Of a DNA stretch of 64,000 bases, positions 18,654 to 27,733 are shown one piece after another. The stretch's first letter is position 1. Each line of letters begins with the position of its first letter. This DNA comes from an uncultured bacterium. GTDB lineage: Bacteria; DRYD01. The notes under the pieces were generated by a model that did no database searches, was not told the origin of the DNA, and saw only the letters and a program-made list of their open reading frames with translations. The stretch spans positions 1 through 64,000 of the forward strand of contig CAKZQG010000007.1 in assembly GCA_937139605.1 (NCBI GenBank), read 5' to 3'. The translations under genes were made by a program, and so were the position numbers.

Positions 18654-19907
18654 CTAAGATTGTATAAATTTAAATAATTTTTTAGCAGCCACCTTATAAT
18701 CTAATTCATTTATCAAATAATTATATCCTTTTTTAGCTTTATTTTCTAATTCCTTAGGATCTGTATTTATTATTTTGATAATATTTTGGGCAATAATTTC
18801 AGGATCAGCTTTATTTATAACAAAAATAACATCATCTAATTCCTTATTGAAATTATAGCCAATAAAAATAATTGGTTTTTGCTGCTCTAAATAATCTATT
18901 AACTTATTAAAAGAAAATTCAATATTACTATCAAAAGAAGAACAAACAACTAAAAAATCCGCTTTTTTAAGATAGTAATTTCTTATTAACTCTTTTCTTT
19001 TAAATCCTAAATAAAAAACATTTTCAATATTATTTTCATTAATAATTTTTAAAATTTCATTTAAATAATCTCCCCCCCCAAATATGACAAGTCCAATATC
19101 CTTAGGTAAATATTTAAAAGTCAAAACCACCTCTTTAATTGAATAAGAAACAGTAATTCCACCAGCAAATGCAAATAAAACTCTATACTTTCTTCTAATA
19201 TCTTCAAAATCTTTATCTACATAATTCTCTTGATTAAATGGTATTCTTCTATAAATTTGGGGTAAATAAAGTGATTTATTTAAATAATTTTTAGCATTTT
19301 CTAAGCCTTTTTTTTGTAAAAAAATTAATTTATCAGATTTTTTATATAAAAATTGCTGAATAAAATACAAAATTTTGAAAAATATAATAAGAAATATTTT
19401 TTTAATAGGATTTTTAATATTTTTAAGGGTAGGATAAAGGTATTGTGGCCATAGATCCCTTTCTTCAAAAACAAATTTTATATCTTTTTTATATTTTTTC
19501 TTTAATTTTTTGGCTATAAAATATGCACTTAAAGCGGCAAAAGGATGTACACTTGAACCAATTATAACATCAGGAACAAACTCATCCTCAGCTACTTTTA
19601 AACTATTTAAATAAATATTAATACTAAAAAATATCATATTAAAAAATCTAAAAATGGAATTACCTTTATAAGGGGGTACATTAAAAAACAAAAAACTAAC
19701 TCCATCAAATTCCTTCTTTAGATATCTAAAACTAAATTTAGGATTAATATTAACAAGATACTTAAAAGAGAAATGACTAAAATTAGAAGCAAAGATTAAT
19801 ACTTTAGAATTGTATAATTCTATTAATCCCTTAGATAAATCAAAATGCCTGGTACCTGAATGGAACTCATAAGGCACTGCATAGTGGTTTATTATCCAAA
19901 AATCCAT
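18654..19907 (-). CDS. Family 4 glycosyltransferase
   Basis: 417 residues with two Rossmann-like halves of the GT-B fold. The N-domain has the WbuB-like opening NHYAVPYEFHSGTRHFDLS and PDVIIGSSVHPFAAL; the C-domain has FAFAGGITVSYSIKE and the GADFLVVCSS-like segment (KADFLVVCSS) ahead of the donor-binding region. It should transfer a sugar from a nucleotide donor during surface polysaccharide synthesis. It follows the two prepilin genes, possibly linking pilin export and glycosylation, but that link is inference. Confidence 0.82.
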   Translation of the reverse strand: MDFWIINHYAVPYEFHSGTRHFDLSKGLIELYNSKVLIFASNFSHFSFKYLVNINPKFSFRYLKKEFDGVSFLFFNVPPYKGNSIFRFFNMIFFSINIYLNSLKVAEDEFVPDVIIGSSVHPFAALSAYFIAKKLKKKYKKDIKFVFEERDLWPQYLYPTLKNIKNPIKKIFLIIFFKILYFIQQFLYKKSDKLIFLQKKGLENAKNYLNKSLYLPQIYRRIPFNQENYVDKDFEDIRRKYRVLFAFAGGITVSYSIKEVVLTFKYLPKDIGLVIFGGGDYLNEILKIINENNIENVFYLGFKRKELIRNYYLKKADFLVVCSSFDSNIEFSFNKLIDYLEQQKPIIFIGYNFNKELDDVIFVINKADPEIIAQNIIKIINTDPKELENKAKKGYNYLINELDYKVAAKKLFKFIQS

Positions 19908-19923
19908 ATTTCAAAAATAATAT

Positions 19924-20652
19924 TTAATTATTAAATGGGAACTGTTGATTATTAGCAGGAGCAATTTCTATATTAAACCCAACATTTTGTAATTTTTGAT
20001 CACTAAAACTTTTCCTCATTAAAATCACATTAACAATTATACTACTATTAGTTTTATCAACTCTAAAACTAAATAAATTATTAGATAAAAGAGATATTTT
20101 ACGAGGACGGGGATTATCTAGATTATTAATTTCATTTTTCATAAATCCATCAGAAAAAGCAGTACTTAGCTTTGAATTAATATTGTCCCAAGTAGAATCA
20201 TATCCTGTAGCAGTAGTTGGGTTAAACTCTAAATAATAAAGACTCCCAACTCCTCCTTGATTATCATTTTGATCAGAAGTAGATATATAAGCTTTAAAAA
20301 TTACAGGATACTCTCCAGTTCCTCCTTTATAATCAGGATTAGGGACAGCTAATAATAATCCATCCCTCCTAACATTCTGATTACCTATAAAAAAATTATT
20401 TACATTTAAAGAATAAGTATAGATATTATCTTTACTTATATCACTTTCTTTGATATCTTGTTGAAGGAGATTAAGGATTCTTTTTCCTTCTGATTGGAGG
20501 GTATTATAAGCAATACCTTTAGCCCAGTAAGTTTGTCCTAATTTAAAAAGAGCAAACAGAGTTATAGCAACAAATGAAAAAATAGCAGTAGAAAATAAAA
20601 CCTCAATTAAAGTCATCCCCTTTAATTTTCTTTTAATCTTATCTATCATCAA
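19924..20652 (-). CDS. Type IV prepilin-like protein (GspJ/PilW-like)
   Basis: 242 residues. A prepilin peptidase site KLKG/MTLIEVL is followed by a hydrophobic helix (about 15-35) with the conserved Glu at +5. The soluble C-terminal domain of about 200 residues has no conserved Cys pair. Large size and a MTLIEVLFSTAIF leader are typical of minor pseudopilins that cap a fibre. It follows a smaller prepilin gene by 44 bp and is probably in the same operon. Pilus versus secretion role cannot be told. Confidence 0.85.
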   Translation of the reverse strand: MMIDKIKRKLKGMTLIEVLFSTAIFSFVAITLFALFKLGQTYWAKGIAYNTLQSEGKRILNLLQQDIKESDISKDNIYTYSLNVNNFFIGNQNVRRDGLLLAVPNPDYKGGTGEYPVIFKAYISTSDQNDNQGGVGSLYYLEFNPTTATGYDSTWDNINSKLSTAFSDGFMKNEINNLDNPRPRKISLLSNNLFSFRVDKTNSSIIVNVILMRKSFSDQKLQNVGFNIEIAPANNQQFPFNN

Positions 20653-20695
20653 TTACTTACCTCCCAAATTTTTTAATTTATTTTTAATTTATAGT

Positions 20696-21202
20696 CTAAA
20701 AGTTTTTAGGAATTGATACTATTTTCTTAAAATCCAGATAATTTTTACCATAACCTTTTATTAATTTATTTTTTTCTTTATTTTTTGCTTCCATCCAATA
20801 AACGGTTACATTAACGGCATATAAATCTGCATTAGGATTAGAGTAAATGGGGTTAGTCCAGATATATACTGTAAAGCTTTTTCCACCTACAAATTGAGCA
20901 GAATACAATCCATATGAAACATTTTTTTTAATAGGAGTAGCAGTAGGATTAAGCTTAGTAGTAATCCATGCAGAATCACTTTCGGATGCAGAATAAGAAG
21001 CGATTTTATTTAACCAAGACTGGCCAATAAAATTCGCAACAGTTACATCATTTAATTTAGTATTAGCTGTAAAAAACATAGAATACATCCCGATTATAAA
21101 AATAACAATTAATGCGATAATAGCAATAGATAAAGCTAACTCTAAAATACTAAATCCCTTTAACATTGATTTATTTTTTTTATTATTTAAAGAATTTTTC
21201 AC
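20696..21202 (-). CDS. Type IV prepilin-like protein
   Basis: 168 residues. The prepilin site is LKG/FSILELALS, with Glu at +5 and a hydrophobic helix to about residue 45, after a basic leader of 16 residues (MKNSLNNKKNKSMLKG). The C-terminal 120 residues form the exposed head domain. It is the first gene of the minus-strand prepilin pair. The leader is longer than usual for type IVa pilins. The likely start is the ATG/GTG behind AAGAGGTGA. Confidence 0.85.
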   Translation of the reverse strand: MKNSLNNKKNKSMLKGFSILELALSIAIIALIVIFIIGMYSMFFTANTKLNDVTVANFIGQSWLNKIASYSASESDSAWITTKLNPTATPIKKNVSYGLYSAQFVGGKSFTVYIWTNPIYSNPNADLYAVNVTVYWMEAKNKEKNKLIKGYGKNYLDFKKIVSIPKNF

Positions 21203-21260
21203 TAATAAATCACCTCTTGATTAAATAAACTAAATAAAATTTAATATCCCCTATTTTTTA

Positions 21261-21291
21261 TATTATAAAATTTTTTAAAAATTCCTTAACA
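21261..21291 (-). promoter_or_regulatory. TTAAGGAATTT motif and TATAAT upstream of the prepilin pair
   Basis: Minus strand: GTTAAGGAATTTTT is followed 14 bases later by TATAAT. The TAAGGAA element recurs upstream of the second pilin-like cluster (34416), of the 4990 gene and of dapA. The recurrence suggests a promoter or regulator site; the spacing is too short for a standard sigma-70 -35. Confidence 0.35.
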
Positions 21292-21318
21292 TTTTTTTCA
21301 TTTTTTTAAAAAAATTTT

Positions 21319-21700
21319 AAAAAAGGTGATTGCTTAATTTATTCCACCTTCTTTTATGATACTTTAATAACCTTTTTTCACATAACTCCAAAACCTACCA
21401 TCTCATTTATAGAAACCATACAATTAGAAAACATTTATTTTTAGTCAATTCTTTAATACCTACGTAATGCTTTTGAATTTATCAGTGTATATCAAACTCC
21501 CCTCCTGAATTCCTTTATCGCTTTTTTTAGGGTGTTTTCAGAATTTACTATTTCGAATTATACTTTTACTTCCTTTTTCCAAAATTCCAAATACAAGAAC
21601 TTTAAGCTCAAAAAGTTTAATAGCCAAAATGTGTTTATTTTCACTAATAGACAATTTTCATTTTTTCTCTTTAACTTAATTTTAATATAGTTGGAATTAA
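21319..21700 (-). pseudogene. Decayed IS1595/ISXO2-family transposase, copy 1
   Basis: This non-coding 380-bp stretch matches 52801-53245 over its whole length, with gaps. Conceptual translation of the minus strand in shifting frames gives pieces typical of IS1595-type DDE transposases: KVLVFGILEKGSK, then LIYTDKFKSI, then SYVKKRLLKYHKRRWNK. Stops and frameshifts separate them. The N-terminal half of the transposase is missing. It fills the gap between the prepilin promoter and the enoyl-CoA hydratase gene, and I see no intact gene in it. Confidence 0.75.
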
Positions 21701-21721
21701 TTAAGTAACCGCCAAAAAATA

Positions 21722-22477
21722 TTATTTAGATTTAGAGTTTAGAAAGTTTTCAATATTATTTTTAGCTTGAAAAGCCAAAATAGAGCTCATTTCTTTCAGA
21801 TAATCAATAGAATCAAAATAATTCATATTTAAAGTACCCCAAAAAACTTGTTTAGCTAATTTAATAGTGTTAATATCTTTAGTAGCTATTTCTTGAGCTA
21901 AATTCTCTAAAGATTCATTTAAATTATCTACTATAGTTGTTATTAATCCAATAGAATTAGCGTATTGTGCATCTATTATTTTACCTGTTAAAAATAGCTC
22001 CCAAGCTTTCTTCGGAATAACGTTCTTTAATATTGGAGCACTAATAATCATTCCCCAAAGTCCAATATTTATCTCAGGGATCCCAAATTTTGCGGTGTTA
22101 TCTGCTAATGTTATATCACAAGCAACTGCTAAACCACACCCCCCTGCTAACGCATACCCCTTAACTCCACTTATACTTACTTTACTAAACTTACTAATAA
22201 CTTTTATAAGATTAGCATATAAATTAAAGTATTTCCTTACACTATTTATGCCTTGATCTATAGAATTTTTTAATTCTTTAAGGTCAGCACCTGCACAAAA
22301 AGCTTTATCACCATTAGATCTTATAACTACAACATTAACATCTTCATCATTCTCCGCTTGATTTATAGCACTTATTAACTCATTTATTAACTCACTATTC
22401 AATGCATTTCTATTTTCTGGTCTATTTAAAGTTAAATACAAAACTTTATTTTTTCTCTCTTTTAATAATACACTCAT
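21722..22477 (-). CDS. Enoyl-CoA hydratase/isomerase family protein
   Basis: 251 residues of crotonase fold: LNRPENRNALN, CAGADLKELK, ALAGGCGLAVACD (oxyanion hole) and a Glu at GIPEINIGLWG in the place of the second catalytic residue. It hydrates or isomerises short enoyl-CoA esters. The pair of acidic residues needed for hydration is not both obvious: the GIPE Glu is present, whereas the usual second position (G-x-x-P) reads GLWGMI, so the activity may be different from classical hydratase. HMG-CoA lyase 2 kb away suggests branched-chain acyl-CoA breakdown. Confidence 0.85.
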   Translation of the reverse strand: MSVLLKERKNKVLYLTLNRPENRNALNSELINELISAINQAENDEDVNVVVIRSNGDKAFCAGADLKELKNSIDQGINSVRKYFNLYANLIKVISKFSKVSISGVKGYALAGGCGLAVACDITLADNTAKFGIPEINIGLWGMIISAPILKNVIPKKAWELFLTGKIIDAQYANSIGLITTIVDNLNESLENLAQEIATKDINTIKLAKQVFWGTLNMNYFDSIDYLKEMSSILAFQAKNNIENFLNSKSK

Positions 22478-22759
22478 TTTTTGATTACCTCCTTAGCTTT
22501 TTTATATTTATTAGTTCAAAATTTAGTTATCCCTTTAAAAAATATATACTCTTTTATATCATTTTTAATTTTATTGTTTTAACAAACACTAGTATAAAGT
22601 ATATATATTTCAAAAGCCAATACTTTCCATAAAATAAACTTAAAAATTTAACTTTTTTTTTACAAAAAGCAAGTAATTTTTTATTCAAAAAAATAATATA
22701 TTTTAAACAGATAAGGTAAAAAACAACAAAAAAAATAAAGAACAAGGAGGTGCTAAAAA

Positions 22760-23314
22760 ATGAACACAGGGATAAAAGGAAATAACATAAACATTCAAGC
22801 AGGAAATATAATAATAAAAAACAATACAGTAGGAATAAAAGGGAAAACTACAAAAATAGAAGGAGGGAAATTAGAAGTAGAACTAAATAAAACAGGCATA
22901 GATAGTGTTAATTTATCTACAAATTTAGCCGAAGCTAATATAAAATCAAACGAAAAAGGAATAAAAGGAACTAATTTAGGTCTAAAAGCAGAACAAGTAG
23001 TAAATATAGCTAATAATACAAAAGGAGTAGACGGTAAAAATGTAGGAATTAATTCAAATTTAATAACAGTAAGCGGGAATGGCAAAGGAGTTAGCGGAGA
23101 AAATGTTACATCTTTAAAAGGACAAAGCGTTGTATTAACATCTAATCAAGTAGGTGCTGAAGGAGAAAACATGTTTATAAAAGGCTCTAAAGTAGTAGTT
23201 ACAAATAATACAATAGGTGCTCAAGGAAATTCCATTAATGTTAAAGCAGATGAGTTAATTATCGTTGACAACGTATTAGGATTTAAACAAAAACAAATTA
23301 AAAAACCACAATAA
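22760..23314 (+). CDS. Eight-repeat beta-solenoid-like protein
   Basis: 184 residues: MNT, then eight head-to-tail repeats of 21-22 residues covering residues 4-173, then a short basic tail. Each repeat begins G-[IVA]-x-G-x-N, continues with two short beta strands and ends N-N-T/K before the next Gly (starts near 4, 25, 46, 67, 89, 110, 132 and 153). Periodicity near 21, Asn and Gly turns and alternating aliphatic residues are what beta-solenoid coils look like. There is no signal peptide or membrane segment, and no Cys or Trp. AAGGAGG precedes the ATG. It heads a plus-strand set with the next two genes. Family unknown to me. Confidence 0.75.
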   Translation: MNTGIKGNNINIQAGNIIIKNNTVGIKGKTTKIEGGKLEVELNKTGIDSVNLSTNLAEANIKSNEKGIKGTNLGLKAEQVVNIANNTKGVDGKNVGINSNLITVSGNGKGVSGENVTSLKGQSVVLTSNQVGAEGENMFIKGSKVVVTNNTIGAQGNSINVKADELIIVDNVLGFKQKQIKKPQ

Positions 23315-23364
23315 GGAATCTCTATAAAAAATTAGAATAAGAAAATAGGGAGGTTAATTAATTC

Positions 23365-23739
23365 ATGAATAATATAAACAAAATAGATAACATAAAAACT
23401 CCTAGAATAGATAAAAAAGAATCGCCTAAAAAAATAGAGCAAACAGGTATAAGCGGCGAAAATATTAACATAAAAGCAGATAACATATATATAATAAATA
23501 ATAATTTCAATAACCCAATTTATAACAATTATAATAATACCTATCAAACTCCAAATTACCCTCCCTATTTTTATAATTTCTATAATTTCTATAACTTATT
23601 TAATACGCATTTATATAATTATAATCCTTTTATTTTAAGTTATTTTTATAATACTTCTCTTTTTAATCCTTATTTTTATTGCAATATTCTGCCTGGTTAT
23701 ATTTACTATAGTTTATTTAATTTCTTAAGTTATTTTTAA
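23365..23739 (+). CDS. Asn/Tyr/Phe-rich protein carrying one solenoid repeat
   Basis: 124 residues. After a charged start (residues 1-25), residues 28-48 read GISGENINIKADNIYI..., a single copy of the 21-residue repeat of the gene upstream. The rest is almost only Asn, Tyr, Phe, Pro and Leu (NYPPYFYNFYNFYN), a low-complexity aromatic tail. GGGAGG precedes the ATG. The shared repeat suggests that the two proteins assemble or co-polymerise; that is inference. It has no signal peptide. Confidence 0.65.
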   Translation: MNNINKIDNIKTPRIDKKESPKKIEQTGISGENINIKADNIYIINNNFNNPIYNNYNNTYQTPNYPPYFYNFYNFYNLFNTHLYNYNPFILSYFYNTSLFNPYFYCNILPGYIYYSLFNFLSYF

Positions 23740-23777
23740 TATTTTAGATATAATTTTATAAAATAGGGGGTGTTTTT

Positions 23778-24284
23778 ATGGAAATAAATAATAATATATC
23801 AAAAAACTCAATTCAACAATCTAATCCAACTCAACAGATTACTGCCCAATCAATTGCTCCTCAACAAGTTACTACTGGAAATGCTACTAATACTCAAAAT
23901 CAAATCCCACAAGATAATATTAATTTAAACAATATAGATAATAATAATCCTGTAGTAATTCCCAATAACAATCCAAATAATAATGAAGTTAATAATAACA
24001 TAGCAAAGTTTAGCTCAATGATAGGTAATCCATTTCAACAAAACCCATTTTATCAAAATCCATATAATAATCCATATCTAATAAATAGTGCTTACCACGA
24101 GCCAATTACTACCAATAATAGTAGTAGTTTATGGAAATATCTATTAGCAGGTGGCTTAGGATTCCTAACAGGAGCAGCTTTATCATCAATGATGTTCTAT
24201 TCTTATCCTCTTTACTATCCAATGTATTATTCTTATTATTATAGTCCCTGTTGGTATAGTTTTTATCCATATATGTGGTGGTAA
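23778..24284 (+). CDS. Asn/Gln-rich protein with glycine helix and Tyr/Trp C-terminus
   Basis: 168 residues. Residues 1-115 are a low-complexity Asn/Gln/Pro domain. A probable membrane helix WKYLLAGGLGFLTGAALSSM (about 122-142) follows, and the last 25 residues are Tyr/Trp/Pro-rich, ending in YMWW. The composition matches the neighbour at 23365, and AGGGGGTG precedes the ATG, so the three genes seem to be one set. It could anchor the set to the membrane. No known domain is seen. Confidence 0.6.
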   Translation: MEINNNISKNSIQQSNPTQQITAQSIAPQQVTTGNATNTQNQIPQDNINLNNIDNNNPVVIPNNNPNNNEVNNNIAKFSSMIGNPFQQNPFYQNPYNNPYLINSAYHEPITTNNSSSLWKYLLAGGLGFLTGAALSSMMFYSYPLYYPMYYSYYYSPCWYSFYPYMWW

Positions 24285-24438
24285 AATAAGATTTAAATTA
24301 AAAACTTTGTAAATTTTATAATTATTTAAAATAATTTTTTCTTTTTTGTCTTAAATTAAGCAATGATTTTAGTGGGTAATTTTTTAATTCTTTATGATAA
24401 TTTACATTTTTAATAATTTATAGGGGGTAACAAAAGAT

Positions 24439-25392
24439 ATGAAAGAAATTTTAAATAACTACATAGAAAAAGCATTAAGCAATATAAAAGTAAAAGAAGT
24501 TTTAATAAGGGAACTAGGTCCAAGAGAAGGATTTCAAATGGAAAAACAATTCGTAGATACTTCTATAAAAATAGAATTTATTAATAAATTATCACATACT
24601 GGTTTAAAATATATAGAAGTAACTTCATTTGTTAATCCCAAATGGGTTCCGAATTTATCAGATGCTGAAGAAGTTTTAAGAAAAATAGATAGAAAACAAA
24701 ACGTAATATATGCTGCATTAGTTTTAAATTCCAAAGGGGTTGATAGAGCCATTAATTTAGTAAAACACCTTAATACAACTATCTTTGCTGATGAAAATAT
24801 AAATATAAAAAATAATAATAAAACCATAAAAGAGTCTCTAAAAGAAGCAGAAGAAATTATAAAAAAATGTATAGATAATGATATAATATTAGAGGGTGGG
24901 ATCTCAGCAGTTTGGGGTTCTCCATTAAACCCAGAAATACCTATAGATAATGTTTTAATGATATTAGATTTTTGGGTAAAAAATGGTATAAAAAATATAA
25001 TGTTAGCAGATACAACAGGAGAAGCTAATTATATATCAACCAAAGCGGTTTTATCTATTTTAAAAGATAGATATCCTGATGTAAATTTCATTATGCATTT
25101 TCATGATAGTAGAGGATTAGGATTAGTTAATGTGTTGGCATCTTTAGAATTAGAAATTAGTATATTTGATAGCTCAGTAGCGGGGTTAGGAGGTTGCCCA
25201 TTTGCTCCTAATAGTGCAGGAAATATCTGTACCGAAGACTTGATTTATTTCTTACATACCTTAAATATAGAAACCAATGTTAATTTAGAAAAATTAATCT
25301 CAAGCGCATTATATATTCAAAATATATTAAATAAAAAACTCCCAGGAAAAATTAAAGAGCTTTATAATCAATTCCAAACACTTATATCCTAA
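24439..25392 (+). CDS. Hydroxymethylglutaryl-CoA lyase
   Basis: 317 residues of a DRE-TIM metallolyase. The N-terminal ELGPREGFQ supplies the DRE-like metal site, HFHDSRGLGLVN the His ligands and GLGGCPFAPNSAGNICTEDL the HMG-CoA lyase signature with the active-site Cys. It splits HMG-CoA into acetoacetate and acetyl-CoA, the last step of leucine breakdown. A strand shift of Asp to Glu at the first motif (RELGPREGF rather than RDGLQ) is common in related lyases. The GGGGGTAAC ribosome site is clear. Confidence 0.88.
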   Translation: MKEILNNYIEKALSNIKVKEVLIRELGPREGFQMEKQFVDTSIKIEFINKLSHTGLKYIEVTSFVNPKWVPNLSDAEEVLRKIDRKQNVIYAALVLNSKGVDRAINLVKHLNTTIFADENINIKNNNKTIKESLKEAEEIIKKCIDNDIILEGGISAVWGSPLNPEIPIDNVLMILDFWVKNGIKNIMLADTTGEANYISTKAVLSILKDRYPDVNFIMHFHDSRGLGLVNVLASLELEISIFDSSVAGLGGCPFAPNSAGNICTEDLIYFLHTLNIETNVNLEKLISSALYIQNILNKKLPGKIKELYNQFQTLIS

Positions 25393-25407
25393 AAATTTTA
25401 AAAGTTT

Positions 25408-26388
25408 TTATAAATAAAAAAAATAAAGATAGTAATTTTTAACAATTCTAATAAAAAGTAAAGTTAAAAAAATAGAAATGAAAAATGCTAATATTATCCA
25501 GTTTAATAACAAAAAGAAAATAAAATTAGATATAATCATTTTTATTAATAGCAAGTTTAAAATAATAATAGGTAAATAAAAAATAAATAAAACTAAAGAA
25601 TCCCAAAATATATCTACAAATAAGTTCCTAAAAAACATCAAAGTATTATTATCATTTAAATCCTGAAAAATATATATAACATTATAATAAAAGCTATAAA
25701 TATTATCACTTTCAATCGTTTTTAAAATAATTAAAGGGAAAAAGAAATACCATATTAACTGAGCTATAAATAATAAACTAAAAATAATTATAAATAAATA
25801 ATCTATTATATTAAATTTTATAATTTTAAAAGTTAGTAGGTGTATAATTTTTATATCGTAAAATTTAATAAAAATAAAGGTTATTAATGAAGTAAAAATT
25901 AAAAAAATATTTAAAATAATAAGAACATTAAAAGCTATAAATGAATAATAGAAAAAATCTTTAAAATTAAAGGCTTTAAAAAACTCGTTTATTAAATTTT
26001 GCAATTTATCAGGTTTATTTAAACTCAGATTATCAATATCTTTAAAATCGGTAATTTTTTTAAATTGAGTTAAAAATTCATCATAAATATTATTATCAAC
26101 TTCATTTAAAGATGGGTTTATAAAAAATTCTATCACTTCCTCTACTCTGCTTAAAATAAACTTAAAGATATATATACTAAATGCTAATAATACAACTAAA
26201 ACAAAAATATTTAAAATAGGGAAAAATAACAACATAAAAAAATAAATCAAAAAAATTATACTGAAATTAGAACTAAATATTGATATAATATCTCTTATTG
26301 ATAAATTAATAAAAATAGAAATATCTTTAATTAAATTTTTAAAAGCTGATATTAAATAAGATACACCTTCTTTAAAATTTATTTTCAT
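25408..26388 (-). CDS. Hypothetical multi-pass membrane protein
   Basis: 326 residues, extremely Ile/Phe/Leu-rich, with six or seven hydrophobic segments (about 40-60, 60-80, 147-170, 190-215, 255-285 and 290-320) and a charged loop (about 85-130). No motif is recognised. It converges with HMG-CoA lyase and diverges from the propeller gene at 26610. It resembles the protein at 4990 in layout only. Function unknown. Confidence 0.6.
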   Translation of the reverse strand: MKINFKEGVSYLISAFKNLIKDISIFINLSIRDIISIFSSNFSIIFLIYFFMLLFFPILNIFVLVVLLAFSIYIFKFILSRVEEVIEFFINPSLNEVDNNIYDEFLTQFKKITDFKDIDNLSLNKPDKLQNLINEFFKAFNFKDFFYYSFIAFNVLIILNIFLIFTSLITFIFIKFYDIKIIHLLTFKIIKFNIIDYLFIIIFSLLFIAQLIWYFFFPLIILKTIESDNIYSFYYNVIYIFQDLNDNNTLMFFRNLFVDIFWDSLVLFIFYLPIIILNLLLIKMIISNFIFFLLLNWIILAFFISIFLTLLFIRIVKNYYLYFFYL

Positions 26389-26609
26389 AATATATTCTTT
26401 ATAAATTATTCTATATAAAATATCTAAACCCTTACAATTATATAAAACTCTAAAATAATAAAAATAATATTAAACTGAAATAAATTTAAAATAATTACTC
26501 TAAACCCTATGAAAATATAAAATATTTTTTAAAGGAGTTATACATTATTTAGAGAAAATTAGAATGTAAAATAAAAAAACTAAAACTAAAAAAAATAAGG
26601 AGGTAAATA

Positions 26610-27674
26610 ATGATAAATAAAAAAGTTGTTTATATTTTTTCAATAATTTATTTTATAATGTTAATATTATTTTTATCATTTTCAGCTATTAAACAAGATT
26701 TTCTATGGTTAGATCCAATAAAGGGGGTAGAAAAAAGTAAATTAAATCCCATATTTTCTTATATTTCAAATGAAGGGAATGTAATTGGTGGATATTATAC
26801 ATATAAGGATGCAATATTTTTAGGAACTTTATATAATAATCAAAAAGTAAATAAATTAGAATCCTTAGGAGGATTAGAGAGTTGTATTTTTAAAGGCTCT
26901 GAAAACAATTTATTAGTAGGTTGGAGTTCAGATGAAACAGGAAAAACTATACCAGTTAGTTGGGATAATTCTGGAAAAATTACTAAATTAATGAACTATG
27001 AAGGAAAAGCATTATCTATATCTTATAATGGGAAATACATTGCAGGATGGTACTATAATGAATTAGATGAATTCAAACCATTTATTTATGATACTAACCA
27101 AAAAGATTTTAAAGAAATAAATAAATTAACTTTTGGGAATTATCAAGAATCTTATACCAATGGAATCAATGATAATGAAAATTTATGTGGATATTTATTA
27201 GGAAATAAAGATTCTACTATTCCTTTTGTTTATATAAATGAAAAAGTAATTGTACCTTCTGGAGTAAGGGAAGGAAGATTTTATCAGATATCAAACAACG
27301 ATATAGCAGTAGGTTATATAACTAACAAAAATAACGATAAAAGCAATGCTGTAATATTTGAAAATAACAACATAAAAAATATCTTTGATGATAATGTTAA
27401 ATCTATTGCATATTCTATATCTAAAGATGGGAAAGTAGTTGTAGGATACTTTGCAGATCCTAATGATAACGATTATGAGAAACCTTTTTTATATGTTAAT
27501 AATAAAGTAATTGATATAGAAAAAGAATTTAAAACTTATTTAGATCAGAATTCATTTTTAGTAGAAGCTCAAGGAGTTTCACCTAATGGGAATTATATTG
27601 TAGGAATAGGTTATAATTCTAAAAACTATTCTTATCAAGTATTTATTGCTAATGTATCAAAATTTGTTAAATAA
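26610..27674 (+). CDS. Seven-blade HAF-type beta-propeller, membrane-anchored or secreted
   Basis: 354 residues. A hydrophobic helix at about 7-27 acts as an uncleaved anchor or signal. The remainder contains seven repeats ending in a hydrophobic G-[WYI]-Y/W signature: VIGGYY, LLVGWS, YIAGWY, LCGYL, IAVGYI, VVVGYF and YIVGIG. Each is followed by acidic turns and an FIYD/FVYI strand. These match extracellular HAF-type repeat proteins of unknown role. It stands alone between two membrane-protein genes. A surface or periplasmic location follows from the N-terminus. Confidence 0.75.
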   Translation: MINKKVVYIFSIIYFIMLILFLSFSAIKQDFLWLDPIKGVEKSKLNPIFSYISNEGNVIGGYYTYKDAIFLGTLYNNQKVNKLESLGGLESCIFKGSENNLLVGWSSDETGKTIPVSWDNSGKITKLMNYEGKALSISYNGKYIAGWYYNELDEFKPFIYDTNQKDFKEINKLTFGNYQESYTNGINDNENLCGYLLGNKDSTIPFVYINEKVIVPSGVREGRFYQISNNDIAVGYITNKNNDKSNAVIFENNNIKNIFDDNVKSIAYSISKDGKVVVGYFADPNDNDYEKPFLYVNNKVIDIEKEFKTYLDQNSFLVEAQGVSPNGNYIVGIGYNSKNYSYQVFIANVSKFVK

Positions 27675-27733
27675 ATTAACATTATTTTCTATTTTTTCAT
27701 TTAACTTTACAACTTTTAAATAATTTAAATAAT

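Noticed and set aside
22554-22745. 63-codon minus-strand frame in the gap before the repeat-protein cluster
   Set aside because: Low-complexity Phe/Ile/Lys sequence, no ribosome site, and it overlaps the probable leader of the 22760 gene.
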